Of a stretch of 64,000 bases of DNA, positions 1-9,126 are shown piece by piece; positions within the stretch are counted from its first letter, which is position 1; each line of letters opens with the position of its first letter. The translations under genes were made by a program, and so were the position numbers. The stretch lies in assembly GCA_963529855.1 (NCBI GenBank), contig CAURZK010000003.1:248001-312000 (forward strand). The letters run 5' to 3'. This DNA is from 34-65-8 sp963529855 (GTDB lineage Bacteria; Pseudomonadota; Alphaproteobacteria; Sphingomonadales; Sphingomonadaceae). The notes below the pieces were generated by a model. The model saw nothing but the letters and a program-made list of their open reading frames with translations, had not been told where the DNA came from and made no database searches.

Positions 1-75
1 GCCATGGCCCGTGCTCACAATCCCTTCGGCGATGGCAAGGCTACCGGGCGCATCGTCGATCTGCTCGCGCGATAA
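1..75 (+). CDS. wecB: UDP-N-acetylglucosamine 2-epimerase (non-hydrolysing), C-terminal end only
   Basis: Only the last 24 codons and the TAA stop are inside the window; the gene continues to the left. The residues read as an NPFGDGKA stretch followed by R-I-V-D, which is the typical C-terminus of WecB-family epimerases that interconvert UDP-GlcNAc and UDP-ManNAc in the cytoplasm. The next gene is the matching UDP-ManNAc dehydrogenase, 62 bases away in the same direction, which supports the call. The family also includes the WbpI-type 2-epimerase of diacetamido-uronic acids, so substrate cannot be fixed from this fragment. Confidence 0.8.
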   Translation, partial: AMARAHNPFGDGKATGRIVDLLAR

Positions 76-137
76 CGTTACCCCAAAATTTACCCCTGCT
101 CGCTAGCATGCGTTCGTACTCCAACGGCGGGAATTTC

Positions 138-1439
138 ATGCAGGGCGACATCAAACCCCAGGTCTGCGTCATCGGACTCGGCTATATCGGGCTGCCGACC
201 GCGGCGATCATCGCGCGGGCCAATTGTCCGGTGGTGGGCATCGACGTGTCGCAGCATGTGGTCGACACGATCAACCGGGGCGACATTCATATCGAGGAAG
301 TCGATCTCGACGGGCTGGTGCGCGGCGTGGTGCAACGCGGGCTGCTGCGCGCAGCGACCCAGGTCGAACCTGCCGACGTATTCGTGATCGCCGTGCCGAC
401 GCCATTTTCCAAGGATGGCGAACATACGCCCGACGTCAGTTACGTCATGGCCGCCGCGACTGAGCTTGCAGGCGTGCTCAAGAAAGGCGACTGCGTGATC
501 CTCGAATCGACCTCGCCCGTCGGCACGACCGAGGAAATGCGCGACCTGATCGCGGGCCTGCGCCCCGATCTCAAGCTGCCCGGACTTACGACCGATACGC
601 CCGATATCGCCATCGCCTATTGCCCCGAACGCGTTCTGCCCGGCCGTATTCTGGAAGAGTTGACGCATAACGACCGGTCGATTGGGGGCATCACCCCGCG
701 CTGCGCCAGGAAGGCGCTGGCGTTCTACAAGCGCTTCGTGCGCGGAACCTGCGTCGCCACCGACGCGCGCAGCGCGGAGATGACCAAGCTGGTCGAGAAC
801 GCCTATCGCGACGTCAACATCGCCTTCGCCAATGAGCTGTCAATGATTGCCGATACGATGAAACTCGACGTGTGGGAGGTGATCCGCCTCGCCAACCGCC
901 ATCCGCGCGTGAACATCCTGCAACCGGGGCCGGGCGTGGGCGGACATTGCATCGCGGTCGACCCGTGGTTCATCGTCCACGGCGCGCCAGAACAATCGCC
1001 GCTCATCCGCACAGCGCGCGGCGTCAACGACGCCAAGATGCACCATGTCGCAGCGCGGGCCGAAGCATTGATTGCCGAAAACCCCGGCGTGACGGTCGCC
1101 TGCCTCGGGCTGGCCTTCAAGGCCAATATCGACGACTTCCGGGAAAGCCCGGCCCGCTTCATCGCCGCCCGCCTGGCGCGCCGTTTCGGCGACCGGATCA
1201 AGATCGTCGAACCCTTTGCCGCCACGCTGCCGATCGAGTTTGAGGGCACCGGCGCTGAACTGGTCGACCTCGATCACGCCCTGGAAAACTGCGGCGTGAT
1301 GATCGTGCTGGTCGACCACGAGGTGTTCAAGGCCGTGCCAGCGGAGGAACGCGTCGGCGCGGTTGTGTATGACACACGGGGGATATGGGGTGATATGGCG
1401 GCGGACAAAAGTGCACCCGGGCTGCGACTGGCGGGGTGA
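138..1439 (+). CDS. wecC: UDP-N-acetyl-D-mannosamine dehydrogenase
   Basis: Cytoplasmic NAD-dependent enzyme that oxidises UDP-ManNAc twice at C6 to UDP-ManNAcA, a precursor for surface polysaccharide. With the ATG at 138 the product has 433 residues. It shows the Rossmann motif GLGYIG near residues 13-18 and the catalytic cysteine motif GVGGHC with Cys about 271, followed by A-V-D-P as in the UDP-glucose/GDP-mannose dehydrogenase family. An in-frame ATG at 108 would add ten poorly conserved residues and has no visible ribosome binding site; the 138 start is preceded by a weak GGCGGGA. It follows wecB, so the pair makes ManNAcA from UDP-GlcNAc. It converges on the export genes, with the opposing gene ending 7 bases away. 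Confidence 0.9.
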   Translation: MQGDIKPQVCVIGLGYIGLPTAAIIARANCPVVGIDVSQHVVDTINRGDIHIEEVDLDGLVRGVVQRGLLRAATQVEPADVFVIAVPTPFSKDGEHTPDVSYVMAAATELAGVLKKGDCVILESTSPVGTTEEMRDLIAGLRPDLKLPGLTTDTPDIAIAYCPERVLPGRILEELTHNDRSIGGITPRCARKALAFYKRFVRGTCVATDARSAEMTKLVENAYRDVNIAFANELSMIADTMKLDVWEVIRLANRHPRVNILQPGPGVGGHCIAVDPWFIVHGAPEQSPLIRTARGVNDAKMHHVAARAEALIAENPGVTVACLGLAFKANIDDFRESPARFIAARLARRFGDRIKIVEPFAATLPIEFEGTGAELVDLDHALENCGVMIVLVDHEVFKAVPAEERVGAVVYDTRGIWGDMAADKSAPGLRLAG

Positions 1440-1445
1440 ACGGCC

Positions 1446-2666
1446 TTAACTGGTCTTGCGCAAGTCGAGATCGGAAACCCGTACGCCGACGGCCCCTTCT
1501 CCGTCCGATCCCCGACCTGAAAGCCTGAGCGACAGCAGCGAACATCCGGCTGGCACTGTAATGGTCGATCTATAAGTGGTTGCCGAGCTGGAAACCGGGA
1601 TTGATTGCTCCCAGATTTTCCGCTCGTCCCCATTCGATGCAGCGATGCAATGCGCCTCCCACATCAGGCGTGCACTGGCTCCGCCGTCGGCAAAAACGAT
1701 CCGCTGGATAAAGGCGTATGCGCCCCCTCGACGCACAGGAACATCGCGCGAGGCGATGAAGCCGCGTGCGAGCGGTTCGAGGGTAGCCTCGATTGCGCCG
1801 CTGGCATCGAGAAACGTCTCAATGCCATCCTGATTTCCTAAGGTCCATGCAAGCTTGCCGAGGCGTTCGTCAGTCGAAGATTCGCTTGGGTTGAGGTCGT
1901 CGAACCCGGCACGGTCGAAATCCGCCCAAGCCGAGGTTGCCAACTGCATTGCCTCGTCCCAACGCCCGTCTGCGGCGAGCCGATAGACGATCCGCCCCAT
2001 GGCGGGAGCATACTGGTCATCGCCAAGGAACGGCGCTTCGGCTTGCACGATGTCTACCACGTCGGTCAAAGCGCCTTCGTTGGCGGCCTGCTCAAGAAAT
2101 CCCGGCGTCCACAGCGCGTTGTTGCGCAGATATCCGCGAAGCAGTTTCTTAACCGGCGGAAACGCGGTCGCTTTGACCATCATGGGATTGAGTGCCGGGG
2201 CCAGCTCGGGATTGACCGACAGGGCGGCATGATAATGGCGCATGATCCCATCGAAGTCGTTATTCCGGGCGGAATCTTCCATTAGCCAAGCTTCGGTCCA
2301 AGGATCACGACGCGATACCCGGTGAGCAAGCTCGAGCGCGTTCCTGGCCCGTCCGCGGTCACCGTTTTGTGCTGCATCCATGCCGATGATGCGGATCGAT
2401 GACCGGCTGAGCGGGGTGTGCGCCAGCGACTGCTGGGCAGCGCGGACATCCTCGGCACGATAGGCATAAGTGCCTGCCTCCACGGTTCGGGCGTGGACGC
2501 GCTTGGAAAGGGCGATCGGGTCGTCAGGTGCGCGCGCCAGGGCCATGTCCGGGGAAGACGCGCGGAGCAGGGGCATGATGCTGAAGTCGTATGCCTGCCA
2601 CGCCGCTGCAAGCGCCGCAGCAGCGATGAGAACAGCTTTTACGGCGCGTCGACCACCAGTCGCCAC
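1446..2666 (-). CDS. membrane-anchored helical-repeat (TPR-like) protein of the polysaccharide locus, function unknown
   Basis: 406 residues. There is one hydrophobic segment at about residues 10-28, then an alanine-rich, mostly helical middle that looks like degenerate tetratricopeptide repeats, and a C-terminal part richer in beta-type residues. It is probably anchored in the inner membrane with a periplasmic domain. The start is GTG, and it overlaps the stop of the Wzc-like gene by one base (TAGTG), so it is translationally coupled as the last gene of the wzy-wza-wzc unit. Position suggests a role in assembly or export of the same polymer, but no family is recognised and no enzymatic motif is visible. 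Confidence 0.7.
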   Translation of the reverse strand: MATGGRRAVKAVLIAAAALAAAWQAYDFSIMPLLRASSPDMALARAPDDPIALSKRVHARTVEAGTYAYRAEDVRAAQQSLAHTPLSRSSIRIIGMDAAQNGDRGRARNALELAHRVSRRDPWTEAWLMEDSARNNDFDGIMRHYHAALSVNPELAPALNPMMVKATAFPPVKKLLRGYLRNNALWTPGFLEQAANEGALTDVVDIVQAEAPFLGDDQYAPAMGRIVYRLAADGRWDEAMQLATSAWADFDRAGFDDLNPSESSTDERLGKLAWTLGNQDGIETFLDASGAIEATLEPLARGFIASRDVPVRRGGAYAFIQRIVFADGGASARLMWEAHCIAASNGDERKIWEQSIPVSSSATTYRSTITVPAGCSLLSLRLSGRGSDGEGAVGVRVSDLDLRKTS

Positions 2667-4888
2667 TAGCCCTTCGCTCCCGCGCTTTCCTCGCCGTAGC
2701 GTTGATCGTAGCCATAGCCGTAGCCATAGCCATAGCCGTATCCGTACCCGGAAGAACGGCCACCCATTTTGGTCAGCACAACACCCGAAACGTGGGTATT
2801 GCCAACCAGGATCCGCCTGATCGAGGCCCGAATACCGCGGATGGCCGCCCCGGCAGATTGCACGACGTAAACCACCGCTTCAACCGAGCTGGCGATCAGC
2901 GGCGCATCCGTCATCCCCAGCACCGGCGGGCTGTCGATTACGACATGGTCATAACGCTTCAGCGCATCTGCAATGAAGGCCGCGAAGCGGTCGCCACTCA
3001 GGAGTTCCGCCGCGCTGGGCGGGACCGGCCCGGTGGACAGGATCGACAGATTGGCCCGATCGGTCTGTTGCACCATCGCACCCCAATCGTCGTCGCCGGC
3101 GAGATAGTTGCTGAGGCCAATCGTGTTGGGCGCATCGAAGAACCCGTGGATGGAAGGCGAGCGCATGTCAGCATCGACCAGCAGCACGCGCTTGCCGGTT
3201 CGGCCAAGGATCGTCGCCAGCGCCATCGACGTAGACGATTTGCCTTCCCCCGGCCGCGTGCTGGTGACGGCGAGCGACTTGGGGAAGCCGTGATCGGTCG
3301 AAAAGGCCAAGCTTGAATGGATCGAGAAATAGGCATCGTAGTACGCCGATTTGACGTCCTTGAGCTCCTCCAGAACGTCGTCGCTTTCGACCACCGGGGT
3401 GATGCCGAGCAGCGGCAGGCCAAGTGTCGGTTCGACCTGGCCTGGTTCGCGAATGCCCTCGTCGATCTGTTCCAAAGCGAACGCGGTCGCTGCGGCGAGC
3501 CCCAGACCAAGAAGCAGCGCGAGTGCAAGGTTGATCACGAGGTTAGGTGAGGACGGCAGAACCGGAGCAATTGCGGGTTCGACTACCGCAATATTGTTGA
3601 CGCCTACAGTGCCGGCGACGCCGATTTCCTTATAGCGTTGCAGCAGCGCGTCGTAGAGTTCGCGATTGGTATCTGCCTCACGCTGGTAAATCGCGTACTG
3701 AATGTTATCTTGATTCTGCTCGCTCAGTTCGCCTTTGAGTTCAGCGACCTTGCTCTGTAGCTCCCGTTCGCGTGCCAGGGCTTCGGTATATTCCTGCGAG
3801 CGCGATTGACCGATCCGGCGGGTTTCAACCGCGATGGCCCGATCAAAGGCGGCGACTTGTTCCTTCAGTTCGATCACGGCCGGGTATTCAGGTTCGAACT
3901 GGACCAGCATCTTGGCATATTCCGCGGCAGCTTCCGCGCGTTGAGCCCGTAGGCTGGACAGCGTGGAGCTAGTTACTGCCTCGGATGTATTGCCGCCGGT
4001 TCCTCTGGCGCGCGCTTCAGCGGCAATCCGCGCTGCAGTTGCCGTGTTCAGTTCTTGAGCCAGCTGTTCAAGCGTGGTTCCAGTCAGGGTGCGGTTGCCG
4101 ACAGCGCGGCCGCTTGGATCGCGAACCTCGTCGAGTGAAACAATGCCGGTTTGCGTGGCGTAGAGCACGACTTGCTTTTCGGAATCTTCAAGTCGTTCGC
4201 GCAGTGTGGCCAGCCGTTCTTCGAGGAAGGCTCGAGCATCTGCAGTCGAGGCGAACTGGCGCTCCATGCTAAGGTCGATAAACGCCGAAGCCCACATATT
4301 GGCGATGCGCGCAGACAGCTCAGGGTCGCGGCTGGTGTAATTGATGTCTACCAGTTTGGACAACCGGATTGGCGCAATCTCGACAGATTCAAGCAGTGTA
4401 TCGACCACGTCACGACGGCGCTCGGCGCGCAGTTCGGCGGCCGTTTTGGTGGCGCCTTCCTCCGAATAGTTTTCCGGATCGATGCCATGTGCTTCGAGGA
4501 AGGCATCGCTATCGTACAACTTGAGTTCCGAAGCCACCCGTTCTGCAAGCGGCCGAGCCCTGAGCAACTCGTATTGGGTAGCGTAGAATTCAAGATCTTG
4601 AGTCGGAGTTTCAGCTTCTAACCCTTGGACGTTAGTGATCTGCTTCTGCTGCCTGTCAATCTGCAGCTGGGCCTCGGCGGTATAGAGCGGTGCCATCAGC
4701 AGCGTGATAATAACGCCCGCCAGCACACAGGTGACAACGATCCCCGCCATCAACCAGCGCCAACGAACTACGGAGTGCCAATACTGGATCAGGATCGGGG
4801 GCAAATTGATGCCGCCATCCTCGGCTTGGAGGACGTTTGCTTCGCGCGTACGATTGAGATCGGAGCCGTTTACGAGCTGGGTTGCCAT
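2666..4888 (-). CDS. Wzc/GumC-type polysaccharide co-polymerase with tyrosine autokinase domain
   Basis: 740 residues; inner-membrane protein controlling chain length and export. The order is Wzz-type N-terminal domain with a first membrane helix at about 45-66, a long periplasmic coiled-coil region (about 200-420), a second helix at about 450-472, then a cytoplasmic BY-kinase domain. The kinase shows Walker A TRPGEGKSS (544-552), Walker A' VLLVDADMR (568-576) and Walker B VVIDSPP (649-655). The tail carries seven Gly-Tyr pairs (714-727) plus Tyr731, the expected autophosphorylation cluster but unusually regular. It lies 13 bases after the Wza-like gene, as usual for outer-membrane channel and co-polymerase partners. 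Fusion of kinase and Wzz parts in one chain is the proteobacterial arrangement. Confidence 0.92.
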   Translation of the reverse strand: MATQLVNGSDLNRTREANVLQAEDGGINLPPILIQYWHSVVRWRWLMAGIVVTCVLAGVIITLLMAPLYTAEAQLQIDRQQKQITNVQGLEAETPTQDLEFYATQYELLRARPLAERVASELKLYDSDAFLEAHGIDPENYSEEGATKTAAELRAERRRDVVDTLLESVEIAPIRLSKLVDINYTSRDPELSARIANMWASAFIDLSMERQFASTADARAFLEERLATLRERLEDSEKQVVLYATQTGIVSLDEVRDPSGRAVGNRTLTGTTLEQLAQELNTATAARIAAEARARGTGGNTSEAVTSSTLSSLRAQRAEAAAEYAKMLVQFEPEYPAVIELKEQVAAFDRAIAVETRRIGQSRSQEYTEALARERELQSKVAELKGELSEQNQDNIQYAIYQREADTNRELYDALLQRYKEIGVAGTVGVNNIAVVEPAIAPVLPSSPNLVINLALALLLGLGLAAATAFALEQIDEGIREPGQVEPTLGLPLLGITPVVESDDVLEELKDVKSAYYDAYFSIHSSLAFSTDHGFPKSLAVTSTRPGEGKSSTSMALATILGRTGKRVLLVDADMRSPSIHGFFDAPNTIGLSNYLAGDDDWGAMVQQTDRANLSILSTGPVPPSAAELLSGDRFAAFIADALKRYDHVVIDSPPVLGMTDAPLIASSVEAVVYVVQSAGAAIRGIRASIRRILVGNTHVSGVVLTKMGGRSSGYGYGYGYGYGYGYDQRYGEESAGAKG
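2708..2749 (-). repeat. Gly-Tyr hexanucleotide repeat in the tyrosine tail of the Wzc-like kinase
   Basis: Seven in-frame six-base units (GGC/GGT/GGA then TAY, read on the minus strand) encode seven Gly-Tyr pairs. Five adjacent units are near identical at the DNA level, so slipped-strand gain or loss of units would change the number of phosphorylatable tyrosines without shifting the frame. Confidence 0.85.
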
Positions 4889-4901
4889 GGTTCGTCTCCG
4901 C

Positions 4902-5633
4902 TCAGTTGTTGTTATTGAGCAGCAGGAACACGGGCGCGAGTAGCGGTGAGGCGGTCAGCACGTCGCGGAAGATGCGTCGGCTTTCTGCTGTGCCAACTAT
5001 CACCACGTCGTCAGCATAAATCTCGGGGTCGGCATATTGGCCTTTCTCGATCGCGCGCACATCGTAAAGAGCCGCATAGTCCCGTCCATTGACTGTTCGC
5101 AGCACCACGACTTCGCCTTTCTTGGAAAATTCGGTCCATCCTTCGGCCGACGCGATGGCCTTGATCAGCGTCATCCGCCCGACGATAGGATAGACGCCGG
5201 CCTTTTTGACCTCACCGGAAATTGTCACCGTCTGACTGACAATTTCCTTAAGATTTACGGTGACTTGCGGATTGCGGATGAAACGACCGCGGAACCGGTC
5301 CGCCATCATCTCGCCGACTTCACCGGGCGTCTTGCCAGCCGCCTCGATCGTGCCGATTAGAGGGAACGTTATGCGGCCGCTGGCGTCGACTTGAATTTCC
5401 TTTTTTGACAGCTCTTCGCTGCCAAATACGTCGATTATCAGCACGTCAAACGGTCCGACGCGATAGGGCCGCTCGTTGGCGGCGAGGTCTGCCAACGTAG
5501 GTGCCGGAAGATTGTCAGCCGACACCACTTTCAGGCCCGGGGCGCCGCCGATCGTTGGACCGGAAGAAGCGCATCCCGCCAGGCCGAGCGCCAGCGCGGC
5601 TCCAAGAAATGGGGTAAGGTCAGGCCTTGACAT
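4902..5633 (-). CDS. Wza/GumB-type polysaccharide export outer-membrane lipoprotein
   Basis: 243 residues from the ATG at 5633. A lipoprotein signal ends in a lipobox LAGC at residues 18-21, followed by a Poly_export domain (starting near Y-R-V-G-P-F-D-V) and a SLBB-like region containing the GEVKKAGVYP motif. It is short compared with E. coli Wza (about 380 residues), like many alphaproteobacterial homologues, and ends in hydrophobic residues and four Asn. An upstream in-frame start at 5678 would disrupt the lipoprotein signal, so 5633 is preferred. This start lies 14 bases inside the 3' end of the polymerase/ligase gene, so translation is coupled. It should form the outer-membrane pore for the polymer handled by the downstream Wzc-like protein. 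Confidence 0.88.
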   Translation of the reverse strand: MSRPDLTPFLGAALALGLAGCASSGPTIGGAPGLKVVSADNLPAPTLADLAANERPYRVGPFDVLIIDVFGSEELSKKEIQVDASGRITFPLIGTIEAAGKTPGEVGEMMADRFRGRFIRNPQVTVNLKEIVSQTVTISGEVKKAGVYPIVGRMTLIKAIASAEGWTEFSKKGEVVVLRTVNGRDYAALYDVRAIEKGQYADPEIYADDVVIVGTAESRRIFRDVLTASPLLAPVFLLLNNNN

Positions 5634-7020
5634 CGAGTCGTTTGCTTTCCGATAATTTGTGCCGGCTTGGCGGGGCACAAGCCCAGATCGCAGCGATCGC
5701 CAGCAAGACTGAAAGGATGGGGGTGCGCACCGGATAATCGCTCAGGCTGGCAAATGCCAGAACAACAATTATACCAAGGCCAGCGCAGCGCAGTTGCCCG
5801 GCCGTCCCTGATGCGGATATGGCTCTGCGCGCTGCAACACCGAGCATCACGAGCGCAGCCAAGGCAATCATAATGCCTGGAATGCCCGACGTCAGGGCAA
5901 TATCGAGCCAGTCGTTATGCGCTTGGTTTGTGTAGCGCGGCATCAGCATATCAGCGTCTTCGTGAATCTGGTAAACTGGTACGAACGAACCAATGCCCGA
6001 ACCCCAAGGCAGATACTGCGACAGAAACCCGATGATGCTGTTCCAGATCGGCCAGCGCGCCTCATCCCCCGCATCGGTCAGGCGATCGAACGCCACATCG
6101 CGCGAGACCAGTACTGTTGCCGCGACCATTCCGATGACGGCGAACAGCCCTATCGCAATCTGGGCCAATCGGGCGTAACGACTGGCGCTCGCACTCTGCC
6201 GTTGACGAAGTACCATTAACCCAGAAAACACAAACGCCAGTGCCGCGACTGCCAAGCCCATTCGCGAGCCAGTGACCATGATAAGGGGCACCAGGGTCAC
6301 AGCTATGGCACCAGCCACCAGGTGCCGCGCCCGCGCCGTCCGCCCCACGCGTTCACTGCTAAGCGCCCACGCCGCCAGCATTGGCAGCACACAGGCCAAC
6401 AGCGCAGCCTGGTGATTACGGTTGGCGAGAAGGCCGCCGGCTCCCCCAGTAATGCGATAGAAGCGTATATCCGATCCAGCTGCTTGCAGGACTTCGATAA
6501 GGCCACTGACCAGGCAAAGACCCACAATCAAAACGAGCACCCGCATCAGGTCACGCTCGTCGAGTTGCGCCGCAAGTAGGAGCACCGCCAGCGGGACGCT
6601 GAGTGCGAACAGCGCGTTCCAGGTGCCTTCAGGAAAAAGGCTCAGCGGTCGCCACTGATCGGAAAGGCCCGCGACCATGTCAATTTCGGCCACGATCTCG
6701 CGGCCGGGCAACGACCGCCAGACTTCCGGGGGAAGCGGAATCAGGTGGGCCGACGTCAGCAGTAGAACTGCGGCACTCAGGATCCAAAGGGGCCGATAGG
6801 TGCGCCAGTGCGAGGCAGAGAAACTGACCAATGCAAAACCTGCTGCGCATATCGCCAACGGGCGCAGTACTACCAATTGCGGAACGTCGTAGCGTGAACT
6901 GCCGCCGGTCAGAAAAACGAGCACAAGTAACAAACCGAGAACGACCAACTGGGGGCTCCAGTCCGGACGTCTCAATCTTGCATACAACCCTGTTTTTTGA
7001 TGGGCAGTAGACTTCGGCAT
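5620..7020 (-). CDS. O-antigen ligase/polymerase-family membrane protein (Wzy/WaaL-like)
   Basis: 466 residues with about ten hydrophobic helices and a Wzy_C-type central region. Visible signatures are the ANRNHQAALL stretch, a periplasmic-loop type segment containing GSGIGSF, and H-N-D-W-L-D-I followed by the final helices, as in O-antigen polymerases and ligases. It heads the minus-strand export unit and overlaps the Wza-like gene by 14 bases. Being next to a Wzc/Wza pair it is more likely a polymerase than a lipid A-core ligase, but the two cannot be separated by sequence inspection. The ATG at 7020 is chosen; a TTG at 7056 in frame would add 12 residues. Confidence 0.82.
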   Translation of the reverse strand: MPKSTAHQKTGLYARLRRPDWSPQLVVLGLLLVLVFLTGGSSRYDVPQLVVLRPLAICAAGFALVSFSASHWRTYRPLWILSAAVLLLTSAHLIPLPPEVWRSLPGREIVAEIDMVAGLSDQWRPLSLFPEGTWNALFALSVPLAVLLLAAQLDERDLMRVLVLIVGLCLVSGLIEVLQAAGSDIRFYRITGGAGGLLANRNHQAALLACVLPMLAAWALSSERVGRTARARHLVAGAIAVTLVPLIMVTGSRMGLAVAALAFVFSGLMVLRQRQSASASRYARLAQIAIGLFAVIGMVAATVLVSRDVAFDRLTDAGDEARWPIWNSIIGFLSQYLPWGSGIGSFVPVYQIHEDADMLMPRYTNQAHNDWLDIALTSGIPGIMIALAALVMLGVAARRAISASGTAGQLRCAGLGIIVVLAFASLSDYPVRTPILSVLLAIAAIWACAPPSRHKLSESKRLDVKA

Positions 7021-7279
7021 CAGGAAAATGTCTTTAAATCCGAGGCTTAAATACAATCGGAAAGTGCGCGGGGTGAAGTGTCAGGACCACGCGCAGTAGT
7101 CAAGAATTTCCACCATCGGACACTGCTTGGCGCGGCAGGTACTGCCAGCGGCCAGCCTTCACAATCTCTTAAGCGAGCGCACCACTGAACGGCATGTGAA
7201 CCGTCCCGCATACGGGACTGGTCGGATGCGCCACCATGTGGCTTTGGGAGACGATCGTCTGCTCTCGCAGGGGCCCCCA

Positions 7280-8083
7280 TCACCCCACCGCGATATCCGG
7301 CGCATCCTCCTGCTTCATGCCCACCACGTGATACCCCGCATCCACGTGGTGCGTCTCGCCGGTCACGCCGCTCGACAGGTCGGACAGGAAGTACAGGCCT
7401 GAGCCGCCCACGTCCTCGATCGTCACGTTGCGGCGCAGGGGGGCGTTGAGTTCGTTCCAGCGCAGGATGTAGCGGAAGTCGCCGATGCCGCTGGCGGCCA
7501 GGGTCTTGATCGGGCCGGCGCTGATCGCGTTGACGCGGATGTTTTGCGGCCCGAGGTCGTTGGCGAGGTACTTCACGCTGGTTTCCAGCGCAGCCTTCGC
7601 CACGCCCATCACGTTGTAATGCGGGATCACCTTTTCCGCGCCGTAATAGGTCAGCGTCAGGATGCTGCCCCCGTTCGGCATCATCGCCGCCGCGCGCTGC
7701 GTGACCGCGACCAGACTGTAGGCGGAAATGTTCATGGTCATCAGGAAGTTGTCGAGGCTGGTGTCGACATACTTGCCGCGCAGCTCGTTCTTGTCGGAAA
7801 ATCCGATCGCGTGGACGACGAAGTCGATCGTTTCCCACTGGGCCTTCAAGGTGGCGAAGGCGCGGTCGAGCGCGGCCATGTCGGACACGTCGCAGTCGAA
7901 CACGAAATCGCTGCCAAGCTGGGCCGCCAGCGGCTCGACCCGCTTCTTCAGGGCTTCGCCCTGGTACGAGAACGCCAGCTCGGCGCCGTGCTCGCGCAAT
8001 TTCTGCGCGATGCCCCAGGCAAGCGACTTGTCGTTGGCCAGCCCCATGATGAGACCGCGCTTGCCGGCCATCAGTCCGCTCAT
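7280..8083 (-). CDS. fabI: enoyl-[acyl-carrier-protein] reductase (NADH)
   Basis: 267 residues; the last reductive step of type II fatty-acid elongation in the cytoplasm. The nucleotide-binding motif GLANDKSLAWG (14-24) and the catalytic set Tyr146, Tyr156 and Lys163 sit at the same numbers as in E. coli FabI, and the length is the usual one. The start ATG at 8083 overlaps the stop of the YihY-family gene (ATGA), so the two are translationally coupled. A compact inverted repeat (GTCCCG..CGGGAC) around 7206-7221 lies downstream but lacks a clear T-run. A triclosan-sensitive type reductase is expected. Confidence 0.95.
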   Translation of the reverse strand: MSGLMAGKRGLIMGLANDKSLAWGIAQKLREHGAELAFSYQGEALKKRVEPLAAQLGSDFVFDCDVSDMAALDRAFATLKAQWETIDFVVHAIGFSDKNELRGKYVDTSLDNFLMTMNISAYSLVAVTQRAAAMMPNGGSILTLTYYGAEKVIPHYNVMGVAKAALETSVKYLANDLGPQNIRVNAISAGPIKTLAASGIGDFRYILRWNELNAPLRRNVTIEDVGGSGLYFLSDLSSGVTGETHHVDAGYHVVGMKQEDAPDIAVG

Positions 8084-9102
8084 ATTCCGTCTTCCCTCTG
8101 TGCCGCGGAACCATTGCGTTTGCGGCGGGCCCGGTCGTCCCATTGGCCAATCAGGTTTTCCTCCTCTTCCGGAGTCACCGCCAGCGCCGCGTTCAGTTCC
8201 GCCCCGATCACCATCCCTAGTCCGACCAGCCAGAAAAAGAAAAGCGCGATCATCATGCCCGACAGCGCGCCATAAGTGAGGTCGTAGCTGAACACGGTCC
8301 GCAACAGCGGGGGCAGCGCCACCGTGACGGCGACCCACCACGCCGTTGTCGCCAGGGCACCGGGCCACTTGGGATAACGGCGCTTGCGATATGCGCTGGG
8401 GGTCAGCGTATAGAACAGCAGGTAAAGCGATCCGAACAGCCCGAAGGCCGGCACCAGACGCGAAATCATCAGGCTGGAGATGAGGTCGTCGAACCACGGC
8501 AGGTAAGCATCGATCACTTCCTGCGCAGCACCGATCAGGACCTGTGCGATCAGGCTGGCCATCAGCAGCACGACTGCCAGGATAATGATGCCACTCGATA
8601 CCAACCGGTATTTCCAGAACGCCGCGGTCGCTTCCGTGCCATAGGCACGGCGCAGGATATCGCGGATTGTTTCGATCAGGCTGCCCACCGTCCACAGTGC
8701 CACCAGCCCGCCGGCCCAAAGCAGCCAGCCCGAGCGTGCCTCCACCACCGAGCGGGCCACGGGCGCGATCACTTCGGCAACGACTGGCGGAAGCGCAAGC
8801 AACACGGCGTTGACCGTGGCGGCACGTTCGCTTTCTTCCCCGACGAGCGAAAACATCGCCGCGCCCAGGATGAAGAACGGGAAGATCGACAGCACCGACA
8901 TGTAGGCCAGGTTGCCGGCGTGGATGAAGCCGTCGTTGAAGGCCCCCACCAGCACGCGCTTCGTTACATCGAAGAAACGCGTGCCCGGGCCCATGCGGCT
9001 GCGGACCCTGGCGCCGAATGCGCGTGCTTCCCGCCGCCGTGCTTCGGGCGACAGCGACTGGATGCGGCGTTCTTCGGGATCGGGCAGGTCGGCCTCGCTC
9101 AT
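8080..9102 (-). CDS. YihY/BrkB-family inner-membrane protein
   Basis: 340 residues. A charged N-terminal segment of about 55 residues is followed by six hydrophobic helices, starting with the family-typical H-A-G-N-L-A-Y-M-S-V-L-S-I-F-P-F-F motif near residues 61-77, and a polar arginine-rich C-terminus. YihY proteins were once called ribonuclease BN in error; their molecular role is unresolved, with transport-type proposals. It lies 24 bases downstream of the J-protein gene and overlaps fabI by 4 bases, so the three probably form one transcript. Confidence 0.85.
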   Translation of the reverse strand: MSEADLPDPEERRIQSLSPEARRREARAFGARVRSRMGPGTRFFDVTKRVLVGAFNDGFIHAGNLAYMSVLSIFPFFILGAAMFSLVGEESERAATVNAVLLALPPVVAEVIAPVARSVVEARSGWLLWAGGLVALWTVGSLIETIRDILRRAYGTEATAAFWKYRLVSSGIIILAVVLLMASLIAQVLIGAAQEVIDAYLPWFDDLISSLMISRLVPAFGLFGSLYLLFYTLTPSAYRKRRYPKWPGALATTAWWVAVTVALPPLLRTVFSYDLTYGALSGMMIALFFFWLVGLGMVIGAELNAALAVTPEEEENLIGQWDDRARRKRNGSAAQREDGI

Positions 9103-9126
9103 GCGGTTCCTATCGCGGCGGGCCGG

